Below, one piece after another: positions 27,401 to 37,500 of a stretch of 64,000 nucleotides of DNA. The notes below the pieces were generated by a model, which did not search any database, was not told where the DNA came from, and saw only the letters and a list, made by a program, of their open reading frames with translations. Position 1 is the stretch's first letter. Each line of letters starts with the position of its first letter. The position numbers were made by a program, and so were the translations under genes. This DNA comes from Microbacterium esteraromaticum (GTDB lineage Bacteria > Actinomycetota > Actinomycetes > Actinomycetales > Microbacteriaceae), in assembly GCF_014084045.1 (NCBI RefSeq), contig NZ_CP043732.1, positions 1,116,001 to 1,180,000 on the forward strand, written 5' to 3'.

Positions 27401-28359
27401 GCGTGGTCCGCCTCTCGCAGCACGCGCGCCAGCACCCGCCGGCGCGGGCCGCCGATGCGGTCGATCGCCGCGCGCGCCTGGTCGCGCGGGAGGCGGGCGA
27501 GCAGATGCCGGATGCCCGTGCGCAGCTCTCTGCGCACGGCCGGCTGCATGCGGCGAGCGCGTACGAGGTGGTGCGAGCTGAGCGCCAGCACGCTGAAGAC
27601 GGCCTTGGGGAGGATCCGCTCGGCCTCGCGATCGGCCTCGACGATGTCGAGCACCTCGCCCAGTGCCCGGGTGAAGTGCAGCTGACGACGATCGAGCGTC
27701 TTCGACAGGGAGTCCGACAGTCCGCGCCGGTACAGCAGGTGCGGCGCATCGACGACGGCGAACGAACGGGCGTCGAGGTGCAGTCGCCAGATCCACGGGC
27801 GGTCCTCGGCGGTGAACAGGCCGTCGCGGAACTGCGCGAGGCCCTGGTCGAGCATCCGACGGTGCATCAGCCCCGCCCAGGCGAACGGGTAGTCGACCAT
27901 GCTGCGGTCGTCGGCGGGCAGGATGGCCTCTCGGGGATCGGCGACGACGCCGCGATGGGTGAACGGCGCGCGCACCAGCCGGCGCTCCGCGCGCTTCACG
28001 GTGACATGGTCGGTGCGCACGAAGTCGCAGTCGAATGCTCGCAGCGCCTGCTGCAGAACGGGCAGCCGGCCCGGCTGCATCCAATCGTCGCCGTCGAGGA
28101 AGCAGAAGGAGTCGCCCTCGACCTGTGCGAGTCCCTGGTTGCGGGCCGCGGCGAGACCGTGCGGGATGTCGTTGCGGATGACCTCGGCGTGCGTGAAGCG
28201 CTCGGCGTACCGGCGCATGATCGCCCCCGTGTCGTCGCTCGAGCCGTCGTCGATCGCGACGAGCTTGAGCTCGCGGTCGTCGTCGAACTGCCTGGTGAGG
28301 GTCTCGAGCGTCGTGCCGATGAACTCAGCGGCGTCCTTGGCGGGGACGATCACGGTCAT
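27397..28359 (-). CDS. Family 2 glycosyltransferase
   Basis: About 320 residues from ATG 28359; a GTG at 28374 would add 5. The GT-A fold is clear: MTVIVPAKDAAEFIGTTLET at the N-terminus, AIDDGSSDDTG, GLAAARNQGL and the metal-binding FLDGDDW. It probably transfers a sugar from a nucleotide donor to a growing surface glycan or teichoic-type polymer. First gene of the GT2-polysialyltransferase-neuA unit; its stop overlaps the next ATG. Confidence 0.9.
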   Translation of the reverse strand: MTVIVPAKDAAEFIGTTLETLTRQFDDDRELKLVAIDDGSSDDTGAIMRRYAERFTHAEVIRNDIPHGLAAARNQGLAQVEGDSFCFLDGDDWMQPGRLPVLQQALRAFDCDFVRTDHVTVKRAERRLVRAPFTHRGVVADPREAILPADDRSMVDYPFAWAGLMHRRMLDQGLAQFRDGLFTAEDRPWIWRLHLDARSFAVVDAPHLLYRRGLSDSLSKTLDRRQLHFTRALGEVLDIVEADREAERILPKAVFSVLALSSHHLVRARRMQPAVRRELRTGIRHLLARLPRDQARAAIDRIGGPRRRVLARVLREADHA

Positions 28360-28493
28360 CGAGGGCGCTGGCACCGGGTCATCGTGCCGGTCGGCTCTTA
28401 CGTGCCCGCGTCCTGCGGGTGAACAGCCGGTGACGCGCAGCCGGGCGGGTACCGTTTACGCATGGGGTGGATCGCCGAACGAGGGGGTGGCCG

Positions 28494-29690
28494 ATGACGA
28501 CTCCGTTGCCGCAGCGACCGCCGCAGCATCACCCGTTCGAGACGCGGCCGCTGACCGAACCGGTCGATCCGCGTGCGGTGAACGAGTTCTGGCGCGTGGT
28601 CAAGGCGCAGAACCCGAGTTCCGGCGCCCAGGTCGCGTTCACCGTGGTCATCGCCGCGATCTTCGCACTCGTCTTCCTGCCGACCGTCGGCATGATCCTG
28701 ATCGGGACGGCCACGAGCATCGCATCGGGCGAGGCCGGCTTCGGTGCGCTGTTCTCGCTGCCCGCGCTGATCCTGCTGGTGATCGCCGGGGTTGGCATCC
28801 CCCTGTTCGTCGTCTCGCGCCGCCGCACCCGCGAGAGCACCTACCGGATCGCGCGATTCGCCGAGGCGAACGGGATGACCTTCCGGCCGTTCGTGAGCGA
28901 CCCGCCGCTGCCTGGCATGATCTTCCACCTCGGCCACTCCCGGATGGCGTCGCAGCTCGTGCGAGGGCAGGAGCCGCGGTTCGTCGAGTTCGGCAACTAC
29001 CGGTACACGACCGGTTCGGGCAAGAACAAGACCACGCACAACTGGGGCTACGTGGCGGTGAAACTCGACGTCCCGCTGCCGAACATCGTGCTCGACGCGC
29101 TGGGCAACAACGCGCTCGGCTCGAACCTGCCCGCGACGTTCTCGAAGGATCAGCGGCTCTCGCTCGAGGGCGACTTCGACCGGTACTTCACCCTGTACTG
29201 CCCGCAGGGCTACGAGGCCGACGCGCTGTACCTGTTCACGCCCGACATCATGGCCCGCTTCATAGACCACGCCGCGCAGCTCGACGTCGAGATCGTCGAC
29301 GACTGGATGTTCCTCTACATGCGCCGGCCCGCGTCGACGACGGATGCGAGAACCTGGGCGTGGCTGTTCGGCACCGTCGGCGCACTGATGACGAAGTTCG
29401 ACCAGTGGGCGCGCTGGCGCGACGACAGGCTGCGGCTTGCACAGGGGGCCGGGGCGCATCCCTCCGCCCCGCCGCCGGCTGCCCCGCATGCGGGTGCGCC
29501 CGTCGCGCCTCCCCTGCCGTTCGCACCGCCTCTCGGCATGCTCACCCCGCCACCACCCGGCGTCGCCCCGCAGGGCCGGCGCCTGCGCAAGGGCTTCTCG
29601 TGGGTGACGCTGGTGATCATCCTCGTCGTCTTCGGGATCACTCTGGTGCCGCAGCTGATCGGCTTCCTGTCGTTCTTCCTCACCCGCTGA
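28494..29690 (+). CDS. Membrane protein of unknown function
   Basis: 398 residues from ATG 28494 (GAGGGGGTGG upstream; ATG 28467 would add 9). Two hydrophobic segments at about 48-67 and 79-102, a soluble domain of about 210 residues (RFAEANGMTFRPFV, then FVEFGNYRYTTGSGKNKTT), a Pro/Ala-rich linker and one last helix, VTLVIILVVFGITLV. I do not recognise the family. It is monocistronic and divergent from the polysaccharide cluster. Confidence 0.75.
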   Translation: MTTPLPQRPPQHHPFETRPLTEPVDPRAVNEFWRVVKAQNPSSGAQVAFTVVIAAIFALVFLPTVGMILIGTATSIASGEAGFGALFSLPALILLVIAGVGIPLFVVSRRRTRESTYRIARFAEANGMTFRPFVSDPPLPGMIFHLGHSRMASQLVRGQEPRFVEFGNYRYTTGSGKNKTTHNWGYVAVKLDVPLPNIVLDALGNNALGSNLPATFSKDQRLSLEGDFDRYFTLYCPQGYEADALYLFTPDIMARFIDHAAQLDVEIVDDWMFLYMRRPASTTDARTWAWLFGTVGALMTKFDQWARWRDDRLRLAQGAGAHPSAPPPAAPHAGAPVAPPLPFAPPLGMLTPPPPGVAPQGRRLRKGFSWVTLVIILVVFGITLVPQLIGFLSFFLTR

Positions 29691-29736
29691 CGCGGGTCGC
29701 CCGCAGACGCGATCCGGATGCGGCTGGCCCGGATGC

Positions 29737-30132
29737 TCAGGCCGGAGCGAGGCCGAAGTACTCGAGCTCGGCGTCGTTCAGCATCCGGGATCTGGTGAGG
29801 AACCGCATGCCTGTCGGGCCCTCGACGCTGAACCCGGCCCCGCGGCCGGGGACGGCGTCGATCGTGAGGTGCGTGTACTTCCAGTACTCGAACTGCGCCT
29901 CCGACATGAACACCTCGATCGGTTCGATCCCCTCGATCTCGAGCTCGCCGAGCCGCACGTCGCTCGGGCCGGTGATGAACATGCCTATCGGGTAGCACAT
30001 GGGCGACGAGCCGTCGCAGCATCCGCCCGACTGATGGAACATCAGCGGACCGTGCTGCGCCGTCAGCTCACGCAGCAGCCGGGCCGCGGCATCCGACACA
30101 TCCACCCGCTCGTACTTTCCGATGCTGACCAT
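29737..30132 (-). CDS. DUF779 protein
   Basis: 131 residues with the DUF779 hallmarks: MFHQSGGCCDGSSPMCYP near residue 31 (three Cys, likely metal or redox centre) and FEYWKYTHLTIDAVPGRGAGFS. The family is nearly always encoded beside aldehyde dehydrogenase genes of the ExaC type, as here, and is thought to aid that enzyme, though the role is not established. It lies 68 bases after the dehydrogenase, with a hairpin between them. Confidence 0.88.
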   Translation of the reverse strand: MVSIGKYERVDVSDAAARLLRELTAQHGPLMFHQSGGCCDGSSPMCYPIGMFITGPSDVRLGELEIEGIEPIEVFMSEAQFEYWKYTHLTIDAVPGRGAGFSVEGPTGMRFLTRSRMLNDAELEYFGLAPA

Positions 30133-30155
30133 GTCGGCTCCTCTCGAATATGGCT

Positions 30156-30185
30156 TTCGGGCGGGTGCCGCAGCACCCGCCCGAA
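30156..30185 (-). terminator. Hairpin between aldehyde dehydrogenase and DUF779 genes
   Basis: A perfect 13-bp inverted repeat (TTCGGGCGGGTGC / GCACCCGCCCGAA) with a 4-base loop sits 15 bases after the dehydrogenase stop. It may partly end transcription or protect the upstream message, making DUF779 less expressed than the dehydrogenase. No U-run is seen. Confidence 0.55.
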
Positions 30186-30200
30186 GTTCTTGAGTGCGGA

Positions 30201-31748
<1,548 letters not shown>

Positions 31749-31818
31749 CGTTGACTCCTTCGACGGGCCGCGGCCTCGATGCTGCGCGGCTGTTGGGTTC
31801 GAAGGTAGGTCGCGTCAC

Positions 31819-31838
31819 GTTGCACACCCGTGCGCAAC
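31819..31838. promoter_or_regulatory. Inverted repeat, probable activator site for the aldehyde dehydrogenase operon
   Basis: GTTGCACA-CCCG-TGCGCAAC is an 8+8 inverted repeat with one mismatch, 71 bases upstream of the aldehyde dehydrogenase start. More GTTGC half-sites lie at 31838-31851. Position and form suit binding by the adjacent GAF-domain regulator, whose relatives bind TGTGCAAC-like sites. Inference, not shown. Confidence 0.5.
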
Positions 31839-31917
31839 GTTGCGGTCGGTTGCGAGGTGCACGCCGGGTGGCCGGTGCGCGCCGCATGCTCGGATGCCCG
31901 CTGCCGGGCATCCGGTC

Positions 31918-33249
31918 TCACTCGGCGTCGAGACGCTCGATCCGTGCGACGAGACCGGCGCGCTTGGGCGAGCGGGCGGGGAGCATCTCGAGCGCGAGGC
32001 GCAGCGCCTCGGCGTCGTTCTGCCCCTCGGGGATCTCGGCGTACGCGAGCAGCACGTCGAGACTGGCCTCGCTGACCATCACCTCGTGCAGCGCGGCACG
32101 CACCGTCTCGCGGAACTCCTCGACGCCGGGGGATGCCGACTCGGGGAGCACCGCGCCGACGTACGCCGTCAGCGCGACGCGATGCGCGCCGCGGTCGAGC
32201 AGCGAGAGCACGTTCTGCGCGTCGGTCTCGAGCGGCGCGGTGAGCCGATACGGCCGGGACTGCGGCGCCAGATCCGGCGAGACGCGCTCGAGCACCTTGC
32301 GCAGGCGCACCATCTCGGGGCGCAGCGTGTCCGGCGACGCGTCCTCGCCGTAGACGAGCTCGGCCAGTCGCTCGGCCGACAGCCCCTGGCGGTGCACGGC
32401 CAGCATGAGCAGGATCTCGGCGTGCCTGGCGCTGAGCTCGATCACGCTCTCGCCGTCGGCGGAGTCGATCTCGAGCCGGGCACGGTCGCGCGCCAGCACC
32501 TGCAGGCGGGCATGACGGGTGTCGCGCGGTGTGCGACGGGTCGGTCGACCGGATCCGCGCGGTGCCTCGCTGCGCGCCCGCAGACAGGCGATGAGCAGCT
32601 CGGACTCGACGGCTCGCGCCGTGGCATCCACCAGCATCCTGGCCTGCGGCGTGACCGCCTCGGCACCACCGGTCACGTCGATCACGCCGAGGATGCGGCG
32701 GGTCTCGGGGTCGAAGACGGGCGCGGCCGTGCACGACCATGGCTGCACGAGCCGGTTGTAGTGCTCGGCGTGGTGGATCTGCACCGACTCGCCCAGGGTG
32801 AGCGCCGTGCCGGGGGCTGAGGTGCCGACCACCTGCTCCGACCAGTTCGCGCCCTCGACGAAGCCCATCTCACCCGACAGCACGCGCTGGCGCAGATCGC
32901 CCTCGACCCAGAGCAGTCGGCCGACGTGGTCGCCGACGGCGACGACCACACCGGAGTCCTCTGGGCTGCCCGGCAGCAGCAGCGAGCGGATCAGGTCCAT
33001 CACTCCGGCGAGCGGATGCCCGGTGCGGTACTCGTCGAGGGCATCCGCGCTGAAGTCGAGGGGCGGCAGGCCCTCGGCGCCGACCCGGCTCTGCCAGGCG
33101 CGCTCCCACGATGCTCGAACCAGCGGGCGCACCTGCTGCAGCCGACGGTCGTCGAGGTTGCCGGCGACGAGCTCTTCGTGCGCGCGCTCGATCAGCAGAC
33201 GCGAGACCTCGGGTGAGGCGTCACGCGATGACGACCACGGGGATGGCAC
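31918..33249 (-). CDS. GAF-domain transcriptional regulator
   Basis: About 443 residues from GTG 33249 (a longer GTG/ATG start adds a weak leader). The N-terminal half resembles the sensor part of AcoR-type regulators: RASWERAWQSRVG, then a GAF-like domain with GVVVAVGDHVGRLLWVEGD and NWSEQVVGTSAPGTALTLGE. The AAA+ sigma-54 module of AcoR is missing. Instead the C-terminal part has IELSARHAEILLMLAVHRQG, which looks like a winged-helix DNA-binding domain. It is the upstream neighbour of the aldehyde dehydrogenase operon on the same strand and probably its activator. Confidence 0.8.
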   Translation of the reverse strand: MPSPWSSSRDASPEVSRLLIERAHEELVAGNLDDRRLQQVRPLVRASWERAWQSRVGAEGLPPLDFSADALDEYRTGHPLAGVMDLIRSLLLPGSPEDSGVVVAVGDHVGRLLWVEGDLRQRVLSGEMGFVEGANWSEQVVGTSAPGTALTLGESVQIHHAEHYNRLVQPWSCTAAPVFDPETRRILGVIDVTGGAEAVTPQARMLVDATARAVESELLIACLRARSEAPRGSGRPTRRTPRDTRHARLQVLARDRARLEIDSADGESVIELSARHAEILLMLAVHRQGLSAERLAELVYGEDASPDTLRPEMVRLRKVLERVSPDLAPQSRPYRLTAPLETDAQNVLSLLDRGAHRVALTAYVGAVLPESASPGVEEFRETVRAALHEVMVSEASLDVLLAYAEIPEGQNDAEALRLALEMLPARSPKRAGLVARIERLDAE

Positions 33250-33316
33250 GGTGGCTCCGATCGGCGCTGATGGGTGTGCCCAGTGTAAGTCGGATGCTGG
33301 CCGCCGGCGCACCCGC

Positions 33317-33383
33317 GAGACTCACGTTCCCGCACGAGACGTACCCTCAGACCCCCTGTCTCGTGCTGCAGGGTACGTCTCAC
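33317..33383. repeat. Hairpin repeat element, copy A (downstream of cca)
   Basis: A 67-base element between the GAF regulator and cca. It contains ACGTTCCCGCACGAGAC followed by nested inverted repeats, including GAGACGTACCCT (33336-33347) with AGGGTACGTCTC (33370-33381), and GCACGAGAC with GTCTCGTGC. The same words occur in copy B at 34885, on the other side of cca. Confidence 0.7.
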
Positions 33384-33402
33384 GGCCGTCGGTGCATACG
33401 GG

Positions 33403-34830
33403 TCAGCCCCGCGAGGCCCACCATTCGCGAAGACGCTGCTCAGCGGCATCCGGGCCGATCACGCCCTCGTCGAGACGCACGTCGAGCAGATACCGATACG
33501 CCTCGCCGACCTCGCGGCCGGGTCTGATGCCGAGGATCTGCTGGATCTGATTGCCGTCGAGCTCGGGGCGGATGCTGTCGAGCTCCTCCTGCTCGCGCAG
33601 CTCGACGATCCGCCGCTCGATGTCGTCGTAGGCCGAGGCGAGACGTGCGGCCTTGCGCCTGTTGCGGGTGGTCACGTCGGCGCGAACCAGGATGTGCAGC
33701 CGGTCGACGACGTCGCCCGCATCGCGCACGTAGCGGCGGACGGCGCTGTCGGTCCAGGCTCCCTCGGCGTAGCCGAAGAAGCGCAGGTGCAGCTCGATCA
33801 GCTTCGCGACCGCGTCGGTGGTGTCGCCGTCGAAGCGCAGCGCCTGGAGGCGCTTGCGCGCCATGCGCGAGCCGACCACATCGTGGTGGTGGAAGGTGAC
33901 CCCTCCCCCTGGTTCGAGCTTGCGGGTGCGCGGCTTGCCGATGTCGTGCAGCAGGGCGGCGAGGCGCAGCGGCACGTCGGGGGCGGCGCCGGGATTGCGC
34001 GACTTCTCGAGGTCGATCGCCTGCCGCACCACGGTGAGCGAGTGCTCATAGACGTCCTTGTGGTGGTGGTGCTCGTCGACCTCGAGGCGCAGCGCGCTGA
34101 CCTCGGGCAGGAACTCGTCGATCAGTCCGCTCTCGACCAGCACCCGGATGCCACGGATCGGGTCGTCGGTCTGCATGAGCCGAACGAGCTCGCCCTGCAC
34201 CCGCTCGGGGCTGACGATCTTCAGCGTCTCTGTGAGCTTCTCGATGGCGGCGAAGGTGCCGTCTTCGATGCCGAAATCGAGCTGTGCGCTGAAGCGCGCC
34301 GCCCTCAGCATCCGCAGCGGATCGTCGCCGAAGCTGATCTCGGGGTCGATCGGGGTGCGCAGCACACCTGCGACCAGGTCTTCGACGCCGCCGGTCGGGT
34401 CGATGAGCTTGACCGCAGGAACCTGCAGGGCCATCGCGTTCACGGTGAAATCGCGACGAAGCAGATCGCCGTCGATCGCGTCGCCGAACTCGACGACCGG
34501 CTTGCGGGTGACGCCGTCGTAGCTGTCGGCGCGGTACGTGGTGATCTCGACCTGCTCGCCGCGGACCTTCGCGCCGATCGTGCCGAAGGCACGGCCGATG
34601 TCCCACTGCGTGCTCGAGATCGGCTTGACGATCGCCAGGATGTCGTCGGGGCGGGCGTTCGTCGTGAAGTCGAGGTCGTTGATCGAGCGACCGAGCAGCG
34701 CGTCGCGCACCGGACCGCCGACGACGGCGAGATCGAAGCCCGCATCTGCGAAGGCGGCCGCGAGGGTGGCGACGACGGGATTCGCGGCGAGCGCGCCGAG
34801 TCGGGACAGGCCCTCGGCCATATTGAGCAT
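33403..34830 (-). CDS. cca: CCA tRNA nucleotidyltransferase
   Basis: 475 residues. The nucleotidyltransferase core shows VVGGPVRDALLG and the metal-binding DLDFTTNARP; a tRNA-binding helical part follows, and an HD-domain with LLHDIGKPRTR lies in the second half. The enzyme adds or repairs the 3' CCA of tRNAs. Start at ATG 34830; an in-frame ATG at 34821 is also possible, and neither has a strong Shine-Dalgarno. In related genomes cca usually sits directly beside DUF6049-murJ; here about 10 kb of accessory genes separates them. Confidence 0.94.
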   Translation of the reverse strand: MLNMAEGLSRLGALAANPVVATLAAAFADAGFDLAVVGGPVRDALLGRSINDLDFTTNARPDDILAIVKPISSTQWDIGRAFGTIGAKVRGEQVEITTYRADSYDGVTRKPVVEFGDAIDGDLLRRDFTVNAMALQVPAVKLIDPTGGVEDLVAGVLRTPIDPEISFGDDPLRMLRAARFSAQLDFGIEDGTFAAIEKLTETLKIVSPERVQGELVRLMQTDDPIRGIRVLVESGLIDEFLPEVSALRLEVDEHHHHKDVYEHSLTVVRQAIDLEKSRNPGAAPDVPLRLAALLHDIGKPRTRKLEPGGGVTFHHHDVVGSRMARKRLQALRFDGDTTDAVAKLIELHLRFFGYAEGAWTDSAVRRYVRDAGDVVDRLHILVRADVTTRNRRKAARLASAYDDIERRIVELREQEELDSIRPELDGNQIQQILGIRPGREVGEAYRYLLDVRLDEGVIGPDAAEQRLREWWASRG

Positions 34831-34884
34831 GGATTCAAGGGTACCGGCGCGTCCGGGCCGCTCTGAGCCTGCGTCGGCATCGCA

Positions 34885-34947
34885 AGACGTACGTTCCCGC
34901 ACGAGACAGGGCGCTGCAGCGTAAGTCTGATGCGGGAACGTACGTCT
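34885..34947. repeat. Hairpin repeat element, copy B (upstream of cca)
   Basis: A perfect 17-bp inverted repeat: AGACGTACGTTCCCGCA at 34885-34901 with its complement at 34931-34947, around a 29-base loop that includes CGAGACAGG and the small palindrome CGCTGCAGCG. It shares the word ACGTTCCCGCACGAGAC and ACGTCTCAC with copy A at 33317. It looks like a dispersed palindromic element. Confidence 0.75.
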
Positions 34948-34960
34948 CACCGGGTCGGGC

Positions 34961-35010
34961 GGCGGAGCGGGCGGCGGGGGGCGGGGGCGGGGCGGGCGGG
35001 GGGCGGGGGT
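34961..35010 (+). other. G-rich tract before the ASCH gene
   Basis: About 50 bases made almost only of G and C with many runs of three or more G on the plus strand (GGGGGGCGGGGGCGGGGCGG and on). It could fold as a G-quadruplex. It ends about 17 bases before the ATG of the ASCH-domain gene. Confidence 0.6.
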
Positions 35011-35026
35011 CGCGTACGGTGAGTGG

Positions 35027-35494
35027 ATGCACACCGACGCAGCCATCGACCAGTACTGGCGCGAATGCAGGGCGGCCCTGGCGCATCTGCCCGAGACGCT
35101 GCCCGAGGCGTGGGCCTTCGGCGCGACCCCCGAGCACGCCGATGAGCTGCTCGCGCTTGTGCTGGCCGGGACCAAGACGGCGACCGCCTCGTCGCTGTGG
35201 GACTACGAGCACACGGGCGAGGCGCTGCCCGCGGTCGGCGCGCTGAGCATCATCCTCGACGGGCGCGGGGCACCACGGGCACTGCTCGAGACCACGGCCA
35301 TCGACGTCGTCCCGTTCGACCGGGTATCGCCGGAACATGCCTTCGCCGAGGGAGAGGGCGATCGCACTCTCGCGCACTGGCGCGAGGTGCACGAGCGCTA
35401 CTGGCGCCTGCACTCCGAGAACCCCCGCGGCTACGAGCCGACCATGCCGGTCGTCTGCGAGGAGTTCCGCCTGCTTCGCGGCGCGGCGGACTGA
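35027..35494 (+). CDS. ASCH-domain protein
   Basis: 155 residues. The ASCH/PUA-like core is seen as AFGATPEHADELLALVLAGTKTATASSLWDYE and ALSIILDGRGAPRALLETTAI, followed by HAFAEGEGDRTLAHWREVHERYW, broken here into its parts. Such proteins bind RNA or modified nucleosides; some are amidohydrolases on acetylated cytidine. The role here is unknown. It is transcribed away from cca. Confidence 0.85.
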   Translation: MHTDAAIDQYWRECRAALAHLPETLPEAWAFGATPEHADELLALVLAGTKTATASSLWDYEHTGEALPAVGALSIILDGRGAPRALLETTAIDVVPFDRVSPEHAFAEGEGDRTLAHWREVHERYWRLHSENPRGYEPTMPVVCEEFRLLRGAAD

Positions 35495-35565
35495 GTCACG
35501 ACGCCTCCGGGGCCTCTCTCCCGGTCGCTCGGTCAGCCGGTGAGCGGTTTGCCCGCGGGGGTCGC

Positions 35566-36165
35566 CTACGAGATGACGGGCGCAGGGGCGAGCAGGCCGC
35601 GCAGCAGGATGCCGGGGGCTGCGGCCGCAGATGAGGGATCCACGGTGCCGGCGAGCGCCCACTCGTCGAGGCCGCGCAGCATGCCGAACGCGGCGGCGGC
35701 GAGGGCCTCGGCCGGGAGGTCGTCACGGACCGCGCCGGAGTCGACACCGACCTCGAGGACCTCTCGGACCCAGGCGCGGATGCCCTCGAGCATCCGCGTG
35801 CGGGCATCCGGCTCCGCCGTGGCGGGCAGGTAGAAGATGCGCCCGAGCATGCCGACGGCCCGATCGGAGCCGGCGAGCGCGGCGAGGCGCGCGAGCACGT
35901 CGTCGACCCGCAGCCAGAAGTCGGAGCCGGCGAACTCGGACGGCGCCGGCGGCTGCCACCTCCCCCGCACGTCGGCGACGAGCGATGCGACGACCGCGTC
36001 GAACAGCTCGGCCTTCGACGAGACCGCGTGGTAGAACGAGCTCTTGCTGATGCCGGCGGCGCGGATGATCCGATTGAGAGAGGCGCCCTCGTATCCGCTC
36101 GCGGCGAACTCGGCCACCGTCGCCTCGATCAGCGCGCCGCGGTGGCTTCCGGTGAGCTCGGTCAT
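35566..36165 (-). CDS. TetR-family regulator
   Basis: 199 residues with an N-terminal HTH (GALIEATVAEFAASGYEG, then IIRAAGISKSSFYHAVSSK) and a helical ligand domain with the TetR_C-like pattern. It is divergent from the FAD monooxygenase gene; the 74-base gap holds two CTGGAC...GTCCAG palindromes that are its likely operators. It probably represses both genes until a small molecule, perhaps the monooxygenase substrate, binds. Confidence 0.9.
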   Translation of the reverse strand: MTELTGSHRGALIEATVAEFAASGYEGASLNRIIRAAGISKSSFYHAVSSKAELFDAVVASLVADVRGRWQPPAPSEFAGSDFWLRVDDVLARLAALAGSDRAVGMLGRIFYLPATAEPDARTRMLEGIRAWVREVLEVGVDSGAVRDDLPAEALAAAAFGMLRGLDEWALAGTVDPSSAAAAPGILLRGLLAPAPVIS

Positions 36166-36177
36166 GCGCTCAGCCTA

Positions 36178-36230
36178 CTGGACCAGTCAGTCCAGAGGGA
36201 GTATCGTCAAGACTGGACCAGCTGGTCCAG
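36178..36230. promoter_or_regulatory. Paired TetR operators
   Basis: Two related palindromes lie in the divergent gap: CTGGACCAGTCAGTCCAG (36178-36195, imperfect inside) and CTGGACCAGCTGGTCCAG (36213-36230, perfect). Their starts are 35 bp apart. The second ends 9 bases before the monooxygenase ATG and overlaps its ribosome binding site region, so a bound repressor would block expression. Confidence 0.75.
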
Positions 36231-36239
36231 AGGAGGATC

Positions 36240-37493
36240 ATGCTCACCGCGACCCCGCTCGCAGACCAGATCGCCGCTCAGCGCGAAGATCGACTGAAGG
36301 TGCTCATTGTCGGCGCCGGCATCGCCGGGCTCACCCTTTCCGGCATGCTGCGCCGCGACGGACTGCATCCCGTGGTCGTCGACCGGATGCCCGCCGACGA
36401 CCACCCCGGCTACATGCTCGCGCTGATGCCGAGCGTCGACCAGGCGTTCATCGATCTGGGCGTCCGCGAGCAGTACCGCACCGCCAGCACGCCGCTGGTG
36501 CGATACTCGTTCCGCTCGCACCGCGGACGGACGCTGCGCACCGACGCCCTCGGCGAGCTGCTCAGCATCTACGGCGACTACAACGGCATCTCGCGCGGGG
36601 CACTCGTGGAGATCCTCACCGACAACGGATGCCCGGTCGCGTTCGGCACGACCGTCGACACCGTGGCCGACGGCATCGCTCGCTTCACCGACCGCGACGG
36701 CGCCCCCGTCGTCGAGGCGTCCTTCGATCTGGTGGTCGGAGCCGACGGCATCCGGTCGCGGATGCGCGACGTGCTCGGCGCCGCCGAGGCCGATGTCGTC
36801 GAGACGGGCTGGTCGGGCTGGGTGGCCTGGGCGGCGGAGCGCGGCGATCCCGCCCTCGGCGAGGAGCTCTGGGGTGACGGATTCTTCCTCGGGGTGTACC
36901 CCGTCAAGGGCAGGCTCGGAGTGTTCCTCGGGGGTCCGGATGACGAGCTGCGCGTCGGGCCCGCCGCTTTCGCAGCCGACGTGCGCTCGCGCGTCGCCGA
37001 ACTCGGACCGCGCCTCAGCACGGCGCTCGACGCGGTCGCATCCGCCTCGGACCCCTACCTCTGGCGACTCGACGACGCGCGGGTCTCGAACTGGGTGCTG
37101 CCGGAGGGCATCCTGCTGGGAGACGCCGCCGCCGGCTTCCTGCCGACGGCCGGCATCGGCGCGGGGATGGCGATGGAGTCGGGGTGGATGCTGGGGCGCA
37201 TGCTCGCCCACGCCGACCGCTCGACGCTGGCTGCGGTGCTCGCGGAGTGGGAGCGGGTCGAACGACCGCGCGTCGAGTCGGCGCAGACCAACTCGCGGAT
37301 GCTGGCGAAGATGATGTTCCGCCGCGGTCGGGTGGTGGCGTGGCTGCGCGAGTCGGCGATGCGGATGCTGAGCGTGCGCGCCGCGCTCGGCCCGATCGTG
37401 CGCCTGATCGCCGACCGCCCCGACCCTGATTCCGTCGCCCTGACCGCCCTCGCCAGCGCGTCCGACCTCGGCGAGAACCCACGTTCCGCGTGA
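36240..37493 (+). CDS. FAD-dependent monooxygenase/oxidoreductase
   Basis: 417 residues of the PHBH/UbiH-type flavoprotein group. N-terminal dinucleotide motif LIVGAGIAGLTLSGML (about residues 22-37), the VVGADGIRSRMRD motif and the FAD ribityl motif LLGDAAAGFLPTAGIGAG are all present. The enzyme would use NAD(P)H and O2 to hydroxylate or inactivate an aromatic compound; TetR control suggests a detoxification role, as in tetracycline- or rifampicin-modifying relatives, but the substrate is not known. AGGAGG precedes ATG. Confidence 0.88.
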   Translation: MLTATPLADQIAAQREDRLKVLIVGAGIAGLTLSGMLRRDGLHPVVVDRMPADDHPGYMLALMPSVDQAFIDLGVREQYRTASTPLVRYSFRSHRGRTLRTDALGELLSIYGDYNGISRGALVEILTDNGCPVAFGTTVDTVADGIARFTDRDGAPVVEASFDLVVGADGIRSRMRDVLGAAEADVVETGWSGWVAWAAERGDPALGEELWGDGFFLGVYPVKGRLGVFLGGPDDELRVGPAAFAADVRSRVAELGPRLSTALDAVASASDPYLWRLDDARVSNWVLPEGILLGDAAAGFLPTAGIGAGMAMESGWMLGRMLAHADRSTLAAVLAEWERVERPRVESAQTNSRMLAKMMFRRGRVVAWLRESAMRMLSVRAALGPIVRLIADRPDPDSVALTALASASDLGENPRSA

Positions 37494-37500
37494 GAACGAG

